A stretch of DNA of 64,000 bases, taken from assembly GCA_910585945.1 (NCBI GenBank), contig CAJUHZ010000004.1, forward strand, positions 62,001 to 126,000. The letters are read 5' to 3'. The notes under the pieces are model-generated. The model searched no databases. It saw nothing but the letters and a program-made list of their open reading frames with translations, and was not told the DNA's origin. Made by a program: the position numbers and the translations under genes. This DNA is from an uncultured Bilophila sp. (GTDB taxonomy: Bacteria; Desulfobacterota; Desulfovibrionia; Desulfovibrionales; Desulfovibrionaceae). Of this stretch, positions 16,601 through 25,048 are shown piece by piece. Positions within the stretch are counted from its first letter, which is position 1, and the number at the start of each line of letters is the position of its first letter.

Positions 16601-16864
16601 GTGGATTTCACTTCCGAGGAAGCGCGCCGCCGCGCCGCAGGCCGGCTGCCCTACACGCTCTCCCTGACGTTCGCCGTGAGCGAAGACAACGACGAAAACC
16701 GCCCCGATGAAGAACGCCGGGACGAAGGCACGCTGATCATTGAAGAAATAACCGATCGCTTCGGCGATGCGGTCAGATCCGCCGATGTGGAAGCGCGCCT
16801 GCAAACCCTGCCCGGAGACGAAGGCCACTGGCTGGACAGCGGCATCGTGTACCGCGCGGTGTGA
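13694..16864 (+). CDS. srfB: SrfB family protein with actin/Hsp70-like nucleotide motifs
   Basis: A 1056-residue cytoplasmic protein matching the SrfB family in size, position and motifs. Two phosphate-binding loops of the actin/Hsp70 (ASKHA) fold are intact: DIGNSRT at 255-261 and DIGGGTTDL at 572-580, with a third glycine-bearing loop LLTGRPSRWPG near 826. This supports ATP-driven conformational change. A Glu/Pro-rich, probably disordered insert (about 705-770) separates the halves. There is no signal peptide or TM. GGAGA precedes the ATG, 21 bases after the upstream stop. SrfB was named as an SsrB-regulated factor in Salmonella; its molecular function is not established. The pairing with SrfC just downstream is a family constant. 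Confidence 0.88.
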   Translation: MRTLPAYKNPVSLIPGGCPQFLDFRLEKAAIGRIRRYFREDRAESGARAVLRCLAPTEDGRFLDMVSGEAGDYDYELDARRILDDWLDLWLPLPVPRLRGQKWPDGGERFEYGPSNWARGRLMPADDDPEALHLTLVFDMTVEDPPVDNAENDAPDLPVVAALTPEAVAAHATFRLAAHVRDNAWFLNLAWVDEWLAALWEKRAGKRRRDDGRELEYLASYLTLLDVLRLATGDITMRVVNPARDNPVDVDLVLDIGNSRTTGILVETLPQRVTNLNDSYLLQLRDLDQPQKIHTEPFETRVEFAEASFGNEALSRRSGRRTPAFAWPSAARVGPEAVRLSALAVNAEGTTGMSSPKRYLWDERPWRQSWRSNTGGGPEPLVTHGPLARRVNEEGTPLSCLDLPEARRNPNLRAQSREAAFESLFTRSSLMLFMMAEILLQALTTINSPGQRCRMELPDVPRRLRRVVFTVPPGMPVAEQRIYRRWVNFAARVLWDALGWSDAWQDGHGPRADYRANPQIRCNWDEATCTQLVYLYNELTRKFQGDAYHLFRLMGRQRDDSGKPSLRVATIDIGGGTTDLSITTFFLDNEEGASARIRPRQEFRDGFTIAGDDIVKEVINSHILPALGEAVAGADTSAKNRLLGQLCGRELMENSQLKRNRRAQFVRQAAVPAALGLLEVYERTDLTAGPGEVACRMRDFFLPPTGENEEAPAGPVPHSRSGNAAESGPNKEPEGESSGTPDTGSGATAALPLSLSRRPHPGRNAVAHAEETAREIVPGSDFRLMDMPIRISPRLVDATVRDVLHDVLSDLCEVVQAYDCDVLLLTGRPSRWPGVLSSVLAASPLPPSRIVPMSAFKVGSWYPFSDSLGNITDPKTTVVVGAILCALAEARLEGFSFDAGSLTPRSTACFIGEMDIAGQIRTNSVWFHVDVDDTGRQELVKRDVQLNGPIAVGFRQLEAERWPTSRFYYVDFTSEEARRRAAGRLPYTLSLTFAVSEDNDENRPDEERRDEGTLIIEEITDRFGDAVRSADVEARLQTLPGDEGHWLDSGIVYRAV

Positions 16865-16949
16865 GGAGAACGCTCCAGAGCGCCATGCCCCGTGAATATT
16901 GGGGAGTGGATCATTTGCATGGAATTGAAGACGCTGCAAAAGGTGTTGT

Positions 16950-19637
16950 ATGTCCGATATGCCCGGCACAGTGGCCGAACAGTGTTCGGCGCTCATTGAC
17001 GATGCGGCTCGCGCCTCGGCGTGGCTGAACGACAACCGCGCCCTTGCGGGCGGCGAGTTTGACGGCCTTCAGGCCGATCTGCGCCGGGCCGCCCGTTTCT
17101 TCGGCAAATGCCGCACGGCGGCGGCGCGCAAAATGTGCGTGGGCGTTTTCGGTCCGAGCCAGGCCGGCAAATCCTACCTCATCTCGGCGCTGGCGCGCGA
17201 TGCGGACGGCGCGCTCATGGCGGACTTTGCCGGAACCTCCCACGACTTCCTGGGTGAGATCAACCCGGAGGGCGGCAAGGAATCCACCGGCCTTGTCACC
17301 CGCTTCACCCTGACCAGGGAAGCGACGCCGCCCGGCTTTCCCGTGCGCGTCCGGCTGCTGACGGAAACGGATCTCGTCAGGATCCTCGCCAACACCTATT
17401 ATGCCGACTGCGAACACCGCGACGCGCCGGACGGCAAAGCCATCGCCGCAAAACTCGCGGAACTGGAAAAGGAGGCGAACCGCGCCCCGGCCCAAACCGC
17501 ACCCGCTCCGGGCGTGGATGACTTTGAGGAACTGTGGGAATATCTGGAGAACAATTTTCAGGCCAAACCGCGCGTTCAGGAATTGCGGCGCAACTACCGG
17601 GATCGCGCTCCGGCGATCGGCCCGCGCCTGTCCCTTGACGGCCGCATCCGGCTCTACAGCCTGATCTGGAACGAAACGCCCGCCTTTACCCGCGTGCTGC
17701 GCCGTCTGGCCGAAGCCCTGGAGGCTTTGGGCTTCCCCGACGCCGCATACTGCCCGCTTGCCGTGCTCATCCCGCGCGAACACAGCATCATTGATGTGGC
17801 CGCCCTGGCCGCCCTCTCCGAAGAAACGGAACAGGAAAAACGGGTGGAGGTTCTCGCGAAAAACGGCCGGAGCGTCCGCATGTCCCGGGCAATGCTCGCG
17901 GCCCTGACCGCCGAACTCGCCATCACCATGCGGCACAAGCCCGACGCCTACTTTGAACACACGGATCTGCTTGACTTCCCGGGGTACCGTTCACGCTATA
18001 AACTGAACGATCTCGCGCGGGAACTGGAAAAGCCGGGGATGCTCAAGGAGCTTTTCCTGCGCGGCAAAGTCGCCTACCTCTTTCAGCGCTACGCCGCCGA
18101 ACGGGAACTCTCCGCCATGCTCCTGTGCATCGGCCCCAGCAATCAGGAAGTCCAGGATCTCCCCGGCGTGATCAACGAATGGATCAATCTGACGCACGGC
18201 GAAAAACCGGAAAACAGGGCAGGCAAGACAACGGCGCTCTTTTTTGTTCTGACCAAATTCGACATGGAGTTTGAGCAGAAGCGGGGCGCGCCTTCGGTAG
18301 ACAGCCGGTGGGACAACCGCCTGCACGCCTCGCTCCTGGATTTCTTCGGCAAGCAGCACGAATGGCCCACAAACTGGGACGGCCGCCAGCCGTTCAACAA
18401 CCTGTTTCTCCTGCGCAATCCGAATTTCCGCTTTGACTCCATGCTGGAAATCGACGAAAACGGCGTGGAACAGCGCGTCCGGCCGGATCAGCAAAAAAAC
18501 GTGGACGCGCTGAAAAACGCCTTCCTCTCAAGCCCGCTTGTCGCGGCGCATTTCGCCGCCCCGGGCGCAAGCTGGGAAGCGGCCATGCGCCTCAACGACG
18601 GCGGCATCGCCCTTATCCGCGAACGCCTGCGTCCGGTCTGTGACCCGCGGATCAAACGCCGCCAGCTTGCCCTTACCCTGCGCGAACGGGTGGAACGGCT
18701 GGCGGCGCGGCTCGCCCCCTTCTGGAAAAGCGACGACAGGGAAGAAGAACGCAAACGCAAAACGCTTTTCGCCTACCACCTCCTGCGCGACGTCTTCGGG
18801 CGCATGCGCGATCCGAGTCACCTTGCCGACCTCGCTCGGCGCATGGGCGTAAGCGATCAGGAGGTCCATGACCTGTGCGTGGAGGCACGGGCAAGGATGC
18901 TGCGCGAACGCGCCGCCGATGACCACGAAGCCATTGTGGGCGATCGTCTGAATGTGGACGATCTGCTCAAGGATCTGTTCGGGGATGATGTTGCGCCGCC
19001 GGAGCCGGAGCGGAAGCAGGAGGCAACAGCCGCCCGCTTCCGCGACGAGGCGGCCTACCTCGCCGCCGCTGTTGAAAGCTGGTGGCTGGATCGTCTGCAC
19101 GCGCTGGCGGAAAACCCGACCCTGCAACAACGCTACGGCTTTCCCGCTGGCGACTTCGCCGCCTTCATCAATGAAGCGGCCCTGGGCGCAACGCGGATCG
19201 GCCTGCGCCGCCATATGGAAGACGCCCTGCGCGCCGCCTCGGAATACGCCAATATCGACGCGGAACGTCTGGTTTGGAAACAGGCCAGCCTTGCCGCCGC
19301 GCGCATCAATGCCTATGTCGATTTTCTGGGATACGATCCGCAAACCGCCAGTGAGGAAGAACGTTCCATCCGGGGCAGGGAACGAACCGCCGTTCTTTTC
19401 GCCCCGCCGCCCCCGGTGCGCGGCTTCCCTGTTCTGGCCGAAACACGCAACGCCAACGTCAGCGCCTGGAAAAGCGACTGGCTGCGCGCCGTGGCCAGCC
19501 TGATCGCCGCCAACGCGCGCTTTGAAGACGGGCAAGCCATTGATCCGACGCAAAACAACATCATCGGCGGAATCCTGCGCCGCTTGCAGGCGTTTGCGGC
19601 AGATGCCGACGCCCCCGCGCGGGAGGAGCAGGCATGA
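16950..19637 (+). CDS. srfC: SrfC family protein with complete GTPase motif set
   Basis: An 895-residue protein of the SrfC type. The motifs read as a TRAFAC-class GTPase: P-loop GPSQAGKS (68-75), G3 DFPG (342-345) and G4 TKFD (435-438, in FFVLTKFD). The large gap between G1 and G3 holds an inserted helical region; the C-terminal half is long, helical and charged, as in dynamin-like or GTPase-effector proteins. No TM or signal peptide. The start is preceded by AAAGGTG. The stop overlaps the next ATG (ATGA at 19634-19637). Acting with SrfB, it would give the locus a GTPase and an actin-like ATPase side by side. Described elsewhere only as a putative virulence factor. Confidence 0.88.
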   Translation: MSDMPGTVAEQCSALIDDAARASAWLNDNRALAGGEFDGLQADLRRAARFFGKCRTAAARKMCVGVFGPSQAGKSYLISALARDADGALMADFAGTSHDFLGEINPEGGKESTGLVTRFTLTREATPPGFPVRVRLLTETDLVRILANTYYADCEHRDAPDGKAIAAKLAELEKEANRAPAQTAPAPGVDDFEELWEYLENNFQAKPRVQELRRNYRDRAPAIGPRLSLDGRIRLYSLIWNETPAFTRVLRRLAEALEALGFPDAAYCPLAVLIPREHSIIDVAALAALSEETEQEKRVEVLAKNGRSVRMSRAMLAALTAELAITMRHKPDAYFEHTDLLDFPGYRSRYKLNDLARELEKPGMLKELFLRGKVAYLFQRYAAERELSAMLLCIGPSNQEVQDLPGVINEWINLTHGEKPENRAGKTTALFFVLTKFDMEFEQKRGAPSVDSRWDNRLHASLLDFFGKQHEWPTNWDGRQPFNNLFLLRNPNFRFDSMLEIDENGVEQRVRPDQQKNVDALKNAFLSSPLVAAHFAAPGASWEAAMRLNDGGIALIRERLRPVCDPRIKRRQLALTLRERVERLAARLAPFWKSDDREEERKRKTLFAYHLLRDVFGRMRDPSHLADLARRMGVSDQEVHDLCVEARARMLRERAADDHEAIVGDRLNVDDLLKDLFGDDVAPPEPERKQEATAARFRDEAAYLAAAVESWWLDRLHALAENPTLQQRYGFPAGDFAAFINEAALGATRIGLRRHMEDALRAASEYANIDAERLVWKQASLAAARINAYVDFLGYDPQTASEEERSIRGRERTAVLFAPPPPVRGFPVLAETRNANVSAWKSDWLRAVASLIAANARFEDGQAIDPTQNNIIGGILRRLQAFAADADAPAREEQA

Positions 19638-20833
19638 ACGCACGGTATGAAAACGATCCGTCCCGCCCCGGTTACGGCATCTTTGTTGTGAACGGTGTGG
19701 AGACAAGCGGTTCCGAAACCATCCGCTACACCCTCCAGCGCGCCCGCGATCACAAAAGTCTCCACCCGCACGGTTGGGAAGACAGCGCGTGCGCTCTGGA
19801 ACCCGATGCCGTCGCAGTCGAAAACAACGCCCTGCGCCTGTTTGTGGGGCCGAATGTTGTCGCCCAGCTCGACGAACTTGATACCTACCGTTTTCTTGTG
19901 CATGCCTCCGACGGCACGCAACGCGCCACGCTGGAACTGGCGGGCATTGTGTACCCCTCGCACGTCAGAAGCGGGAGCGTAGCCGCGCCGGAAGTAATCC
20001 GCACGTCTCCGCCCGTGGTGGAACCTGCCCCGACGCAGGAAAGCCGCCCGCCTGAGGAAGAAGAAACCGCCCCGGCAAGCCTTCCCGAACGTCTTGAGCT
20101 TGATTCGGGCCTATCGCCCAGTCTTGCAGAAACCACGGCGAACGCGGCGCGCCCGCGTCATTCCCGAATCCTGCTCGCGGCGCTTCTCGTCGCCCTGCTT
20201 GCGATCGCGGGCGGCGCGGCGCTCTGGAGCTTCATGCAGGACAACGCGCCTGAGAGCGCCCTGACCGCCGGCCCGGACACCACGCCCGCAACGCCTCAGG
20301 ACGAAAAGGCCGCACCCGGGGATCCGACTTCGCCGCTCGGCCAGCCAGGCCAGACGCCGCAAGAGAGCCTGCCGCCACACGAAGCGCCAGGCTCCGGCCA
20401 TGCGGCCGAAGGAGGGGCAGAGCCGCTGCCGGCAGATCCGGTTCGGCCACCTTCTCCGCTGGATCAGGCCCGCGCCCTGCTGCGCGACAACGCAAGCCCC
20501 GCACAGGCTCTGGATCTCGCCCGGCGTCTGGTAAACGACGCCGAAGCGGACGGCACGGCCGGGGATGCGGCTTTCCTTCTTTTTGAGACGGCGGCGGAAG
20601 GCGGTCAGCCCGAGGCCATGCTCAGACTCGGCGGCTTTTACGATCCGGGTGAAACCGCCCCCAGGGGAAGCATTCTGCCGGACGCCGAGCAGGCGTGGTT
20701 CTGGTACGGCAAGGCGCACGAGGCGGGCCTGAGCGAAGCCGCTCAACGCAAGGCCGCCCTGCGCGCCCGCCTGGAGACGGAAGCCGCCGCCGGATCGACC
20801 GAGGCCCGCGCCCTGCTGGAACGGCTTCACTGA
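19634..20833 (+). CDS. TM-anchored protein with Sel1-like C-terminus
   Basis: A 399-residue protein in three parts. Residues 1-110 are a compact beta-rich domain (PGYGIFVVNG, LRLFVGPNVVAQLDELDTYRFLV) of unknown type, probably cytoplasmic. After a Glu/Pro linker comes one TM helix (about 178-200). A Pro/Gly-rich spacer leads to a C-terminal helical-repeat region (about 310-399) with the Sel1-like phrases AAEGGQPEAMLRLGGFYDPG and AWFWYGKAHEAGLSEAA, which would be periplasmic and suited to protein contacts. Translation is coupled to srfC by an ATGA overlap. It may link the cytoplasmic GTPase to periplasmic partners; this is inferred from topology. Confidence 0.75.
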   Translation: MNARYENDPSRPGYGIFVVNGVETSGSETIRYTLQRARDHKSLHPHGWEDSACALEPDAVAVENNALRLFVGPNVVAQLDELDTYRFLVHASDGTQRATLELAGIVYPSHVRSGSVAAPEVIRTSPPVVEPAPTQESRPPEEEETAPASLPERLELDSGLSPSLAETTANAARPRHSRILLAALLVALLAIAGGAALWSFMQDNAPESALTAGPDTTPATPQDEKAAPGDPTSPLGQPGQTPQESLPPHEAPGSGHAAEGGAEPLPADPVRPPSPLDQARALLRDNASPAQALDLARRLVNDAEADGTAGDAAFLLFETAAEGGQPEAMLRLGGFYDPGETAPRGSILPDAEQAWFWYGKAHEAGLSEAAQRKAALRARLETEAAAGSTEARALLERLH

Positions 20834-20870
20834 AAGACGGGGGCGCGCCCCCTTTCCGAAAGGAGAAATC

Positions 20871-22940
20871 ATGTTCATCGCCTGCCGCCTGTCTGATCCC
20901 CTCCGCAAAAAAGCCGTCCTCACAGCGTGCCTCGCGCTGGCCGCCCTGCTCTGTCTGCCGCCCGCGCTTTCCGGCGCGCCCGCTCCGGCCGGGACAACAT
21001 CAGCGCCGGCGGAACGGCGTCCCCTGCTCCAGCCGGGCAAAAAAACGCTCTATCAGCGGGTCATTTCCCATCCCGGAGCCAGACTGTACAGCGGACCGGG
21101 GCAGGACGCCGCCCCGCTTCCAGATGCGGTGAGAACCTTCACCGCCTTCTACGTCTACGGGAGGGAAGGCGCGCGCCTGGAAGCCGGCGTGAGCACGACA
21201 GGCCCGGACGGCTGGATCGACGCGAACAAGACTACGGAATGGCCGCAGGCCATCACCATGCTCTTCACCGAACGCTCTTCCCGTATGCCCGTGCTCTTTT
21301 TCAAGGATCACGAAGCACTGGTGCAAACCTGCACTGACGAACATCTGGATCGGCGCATGGCCGCTTATCGCGCGGCCGCCGAAGCGGCGCGAACAGACGA
21401 ACAGGAAAGCGCAAGGCAAAACGATCCGACGCTTCCCGTCATTGCAATGGAACCGCCGGACAGGGAGGGCGCGGTATCGCGCGACCGCTTCTATCTCATG
21501 CCCGTCCTGAACATGGACAATCAGTTTCAGGCCACCAAACTCATTGAAGTGGCGTCCATCGATCCCGGTCTTGATCCGCTGAACACGGCGGCGGGGGAAG
21601 CCGGGCGAACGCCCCCGGCCGAACTGCGCACAGCCATCGCCTTTGTCATCGACACCACCATTTCCATGCGCCCGTACATTGAACAGAGCCTCAGCGTGGT
21701 GCGCGACATTTACGACAAGCTGGAAAAAAGCCCCAACGGCGACAAGGTGGCCTTTGCCGTTGTGGCGTACCGCAGCAATGTGGCGCTGACCCCCGGCCTC
21801 GAATACTCAAGCAGGGTCATCAGCGATTTCAAAACCGTCAGGGATCGCGCCAGCCTGGAACATGCCCTGGCCGCGGTGCGCGAGGCGTCCGTTTCCAGCC
21901 ACTCCGTGGACGAGGACGCCATGGACGGCGTGAAAACAGCCGCGGACAAACTCTCCTGGGAGGGGTACTCCTCGCGCGTCATGCTCGTGGTAAGCGACGC
22001 CGGCGCGCTGAAAGGGAGCGATCCGCACGCCGCCACCGGCATGGACCCGACGGAAATGGCCGACTACCTCCGCGCGAACAAAATCTGGCCTACGGTCATG
22101 CACATCAAGTCCCCAAAAAACAGGGCCAACCACGCGCCGGCGGAACAGGCGCACCGGGAACTCTCCCGCCTTTCCGACGGCAACGCCAGCTACATCGCCA
22201 TCAACGCCTCCACGCCCGCAGCCGGGGCGGCGGCCTTTGACAAGGCAGGGAAGGCTCTGGCCGACAGCTACAGCCAACTGGCCGAAGCGACGGCCGCCGG
22301 AAAGCTCCTGACCAAGCCCGCCGCGCGCGCCCTGTCTTCGGACCCGGAACAGCGCGCACGGCAACTCGCCGAAATCACAGGGTATGCGATGCAGCTTGAG
22401 TTTCTCGGCTCACACCGCCGCAACAAGGCTCCGAGCGTGGTGCGCGCCTGGATTGCCGACGCCGATCTGGAACAACTGGGCGCAACGCCGCCAACTCAGA
22501 TCATGGCTGTGGAACCCGCCGTGCTGTTGACCAAAAATCAGTTGAGCGATCTTTCCGCTCAGGTGAAACTGCTGATCGATCAGGCCACGCGGGCGCAACG
22601 CCTGGGCGGCTCGGACTTTTTCCAGAACCTCGTTTCCGTGGCCGCACAGGTGACGCGCGATCCTTCCCGCTTCAGCTACGCGCCCGGTCAGAACCTGGCC
22701 CGCACCGGCGTTCTCTCCGAATTCCTGGAGGGTCTGCCCTACAAAAGCGACGTGCTCGGCATGACCGAGGACGAGTGGTACAACAAGAGCGTGGGCGAAC
22801 AGACGCAGTTCATCAACCGTCTGAAATCACGCCTTGCCCGTTATGAGGAATACGACAGGGATCGCGCCAACTGGGAAAGCTTCGGCTCGCCCAACGCCGG
22901 CGACTGGGTGTACCGGGTGCCGCTGTCCATGCTGCCATAA
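20871..22940 (+). CDS. secreted von Willebrand A domain protein
   Basis: A 689-residue protein with a signal peptide (about 1-36, ending SGAPA). Residues 60-130 look SH3-like (HPGARLYSGPGQD, GWIDANKTTEWP). A vWA domain spans about 255-440: the metal-site loop reads DTTIS (261-265, fitting DxS/TxS), with VVAYRS and VVSDAG later as the other MIDAS loops. The remaining third is helical. The SH3-plus-vWA layout resembles the C-terminal part of PpkA-type proteins of type VI clusters, but no kinase domain is present. GAAAGGAGAAATC precedes the ATG. It ends the srf block and is probably its periplasmic or surface-exposed protein-binding component. Confidence 0.8.
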   Translation: MFIACRLSDPLRKKAVLTACLALAALLCLPPALSGAPAPAGTTSAPAERRPLLQPGKKTLYQRVISHPGARLYSGPGQDAAPLPDAVRTFTAFYVYGREGARLEAGVSTTGPDGWIDANKTTEWPQAITMLFTERSSRMPVLFFKDHEALVQTCTDEHLDRRMAAYRAAAEAARTDEQESARQNDPTLPVIAMEPPDREGAVSRDRFYLMPVLNMDNQFQATKLIEVASIDPGLDPLNTAAGEAGRTPPAELRTAIAFVIDTTISMRPYIEQSLSVVRDIYDKLEKSPNGDKVAFAVVAYRSNVALTPGLEYSSRVISDFKTVRDRASLEHALAAVREASVSSHSVDEDAMDGVKTAADKLSWEGYSSRVMLVVSDAGALKGSDPHAATGMDPTEMADYLRANKIWPTVMHIKSPKNRANHAPAEQAHRELSRLSDGNASYIAINASTPAAGAAAFDKAGKALADSYSQLAEATAAGKLLTKPAARALSSDPEQRARQLAEITGYAMQLEFLGSHRRNKAPSVVRAWIADADLEQLGATPPTQIMAVEPAVLLTKNQLSDLSAQVKLLIDQATRAQRLGGSDFFQNLVSVAAQVTRDPSRFSYAPGQNLARTGVLSEFLEGLPYKSDVLGMTEDEWYNKSVGEQTQFINRLKSRLARYEEYDRDRANWESFGSPNAGDWVYRVPLSMLP

Positions 22941-23272
22941 GCCTCAGGGACTTCCTTTTCCCTGCATCGTCAAGCTCCCCTGCACCATGAACATGGTGTC
23001 GACGTCGCAGACGGATAACAGATCTGCCCCTCACACAGACGTGGGAAGACCTCTCGTCGGCGCGGAGCCATTTGATGATCCCGGAAACACCCCCACGGGC
23101 GTGGGGAAGACCACCTCGCCCCCGCCGCCCGCTTTGCCTTTCGCCGGCAAAAGGTATATGCAAGCAGGGCGTGCAGACGCGGCAGGCCCCCGGCCGGGGG
23201 AAAGCCCATCCACCCGTCATGGGCCTACCATGCGGCAAAAATAAAAGCGAATCCGTTTCGCGAGGTATCTTC
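22941..23272. other. 332-nt spacer with CRISPR remnant and small hairpins
   Basis: No gene. It contains a weak hairpin just after the vWA stop (CAGGGA at 22945-22950 with TCCCTG at 22959-22964), the two-repeat CRISPR remnant at 23022-23111, a 14-bp palindrome CCCCCGGCCGGGGG at 23187-23200, and the proS ribosome site (GAGG) near the right end. Open frames across it translate the CRISPR repeat and should not be annotated. Confidence 0.75.
23022..23111 (-). CRISPR. type I-E CRISPR remnant: two repeats, one 32-nt spacer, no cas genes
   Basis: Bases 23083-23111 are a 29-nt repeat; on the minus strand it reads GTCTTCCCCACGCCCG then TGGGGGTGTTTCC, the classical type I-E form with a CCCCAC/GTGGGG stem. 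Bases 23022-23050 are a degraded copy sharing ACGTGGG-AAGAC at the same end. The gap 23051-23082 is exactly 32 nt, the usual I-E spacer length. In the E. coli-like orientation the array reads on the minus strand, so the degraded copy is the terminal repeat. No further repeat appears at the 61-nt period on either side. No cas gene is in the window. The call rests on one perfect repeat plus one degraded copy at correct spacing. Confidence 0.7.
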
Positions 23273-25048
23273 ATGCGCTGGAGCCATTCCTACATTCCCA
23301 CTCTGAAAGAAGCCCCCGGCGACGCCGAAATCATCAGCCACAAGCTGCTTGTCCGCGCGGGCATGATCCGCAAGCTGACCAGCGGCGTTTACACCTGGCT
23401 TCCCCTGGGTCTGCGCACCCTGAACAAGGCCGCCGGCATCGTGCGGGCGGAGATGAATCGGGCCGGCGCGCAGGAAGTGCTCATGCCCATGGTCATCCCC
23501 GCCGATCTGTGGCGCGAATCCGGCCGCTGGGATCACTACGGCAAGGATCTGCTCCGGATCAGGGACCGGCACGATCGCGATTTCTGCCTCGGCCCCACGC
23601 ATGAAGAAGTGGTGACGGATCTGATCCGCGGCGAAGTCCGCTCCTACCGCCAGCTCCCCCTCAATCTGTACCAGATCCAGACCAAATTCCGGGACGAGAT
23701 TCGTCCCCGCTTCGGCCTGATGCGCGGGCGCGAATTCATGATGAAGGACGCGTATTCCTTTGATCGGGACGACGCCGGCGCGGACGAAAGCTACCGGAAC
23801 ATGTTCGAGGCCTACAAACGCATCTTCAAACGCATGGCCCTGCGCTTCCGGCCCGTGGAGGCCGACTCCGGCGCCATCGGCGGCAATTTTTCCCATGAAT
23901 TCATGGTGCTGGCGGAGACAGGCGAAGACACCATCGCCTACTGCACCGCGTGTGAATGGTCGGCCAACGTGGAACGGGCCGCGGTGCGCGCGCCCGCGGC
24001 CGGCGGCAATCCGGCGGAGAATCCCTCCTGCCCCGCTCCGGAAGAAGTCTCCACCCCCGGGCAGCACAGCATTGAGGAAGTATGCGCCTTCCTCAAGGTT
24101 CCGGCTGAAAAATTGATCAAAACCCTCATTTATGTCGTGGACGGCAAACCCGTGGCCGCGCTGGTGCGGGGAGACCGTGAACTCAATGAAATCAAACTCA
24201 AAAACCTCCTTGACGCGGACAGCGTGGAAATGGCCTCTCCCGAACAGGTTGAAGCCTGGACCGGAGCGCCGGTGGGCTTTGCCGGCCCTGTGGGCTTTGC
24301 GGCGCGATCCGGGGGAGTGGTCGTCGCGGATCACGGCCTGATCGGCGGAACCGACTGGATCGTGGGCGCGAACAAGGCGGACGCCCACCTGCTGCATGTT
24401 GATCTGACCCGCGACGCCGGCGAACTGCAATACGCCGATCTCGCTCTGATCACCGAATCGGATGTCTGCCCCCATTGCGGCGGCGCGATCAGGTTGGCCA
24501 AGGGCATCGAAGTCGGCCATGTCTTCAAGCTGGGCGTCAAATACTCCAAACCGCTGAACGCCGTCTTTCTGGATGAAAACGGCAAGGAACAGCCCATTGT
24601 CATGGGGTGTTACGGCATCGGGGTTTCCCGCGTGGTGGCCGCCTGCATCGAGCAGAACAATGACGAAGGCGGCATCCTCTTCCCGCCGCCGCTCGCGCCC
24701 TTTGACCTTGAAGTGCTCAACCTCGATCCGAAAAATCCTGAAGCCGCGGCCAAGGCGGAAGAGATCTACCGCCTGCTTGGTGAGGAAGGACTGGACGTGC
24801 TCCTTGACGATCGGGAAGAACGGCCGGGCGTCAAATTCAAGGATGCGGATCTGCTTGGTCTGCCCATGCAGATCGTGATCGGCGGCAAAAGCCTCGGGCG
24901 AGGCGTTGTTGAAGTCAAAAACCGCAAAACCGGCGAAAAGGGCGAACTGCCCGCCGACACGGCCAATGACGGATTCCTGGCCGCTTTCCGGGCATGGCGC
25001 GCGAACGTCATGGCCGCCTGGGGCCTTGAGGCGTGTCCGCCATTCTGA
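23273..25048 (+). CDS. proS: prolyl-tRNA synthetase
   Basis: A 591-residue class II aminoacyl-tRNA synthetase that charges tRNA-Pro. It begins MRWSHSYIPTLKEAPGDAEI, as bacterial ProS does. Motif 2 is FRDEIRPRFGLMRGREFMMKDAYSFD-like, the central YbaK-type editing insertion covers about 230-400 (AEKLIKTLIYVVDGKPVAAL onwards), motif 3 is YGIGVSRVVAACIEQ, and an anticodon-binding domain closes the protein. GAGG lies before the ATG; a longer in-frame reading from 23072 runs through the CRISPR remnant and is rejected. The stop lies 16 bases inside xseA, so the two are co-translated. Confidence 0.97.
   Translation: MRWSHSYIPTLKEAPGDAEIISHKLLVRAGMIRKLTSGVYTWLPLGLRTLNKAAGIVRAEMNRAGAQEVLMPMVIPADLWRESGRWDHYGKDLLRIRDRHDRDFCLGPTHEEVVTDLIRGEVRSYRQLPLNLYQIQTKFRDEIRPRFGLMRGREFMMKDAYSFDRDDAGADESYRNMFEAYKRIFKRMALRFRPVEADSGAIGGNFSHEFMVLAETGEDTIAYCTACEWSANVERAAVRAPAAGGNPAENPSCPAPEEVSTPGQHSIEEVCAFLKVPAEKLIKTLIYVVDGKPVAALVRGDRELNEIKLKNLLDADSVEMASPEQVEAWTGAPVGFAGPVGFAARSGGVVVADHGLIGGTDWIVGANKADAHLLHVDLTRDAGELQYADLALITESDVCPHCGGAIRLAKGIEVGHVFKLGVKYSKPLNAVFLDENGKEQPIVMGCYGIGVSRVVAACIEQNNDEGGILFPPPLAPFDLEVLNLDPKNPEAAAKAEEIYRLLGEEGLDVLLDDREERPGVKFKDADLLGLPMQIVIGGKSLGRGVVEVKNRKTGEKGELPADTANDGFLAAFRAWRANVMAAWGLEACPPF

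Noticed and set aside
23031..23213. Small frames across the CRISPR remnant (translating as PRAWGR or HARGGVS)
   Set aside because: These are the usual false translations of type I-E repeats.
23072..23272. Longer proS start
   Set aside because: Begins inside the CRISPR repeat; MRWSHSYIP with GAGG upstream fits the family start.
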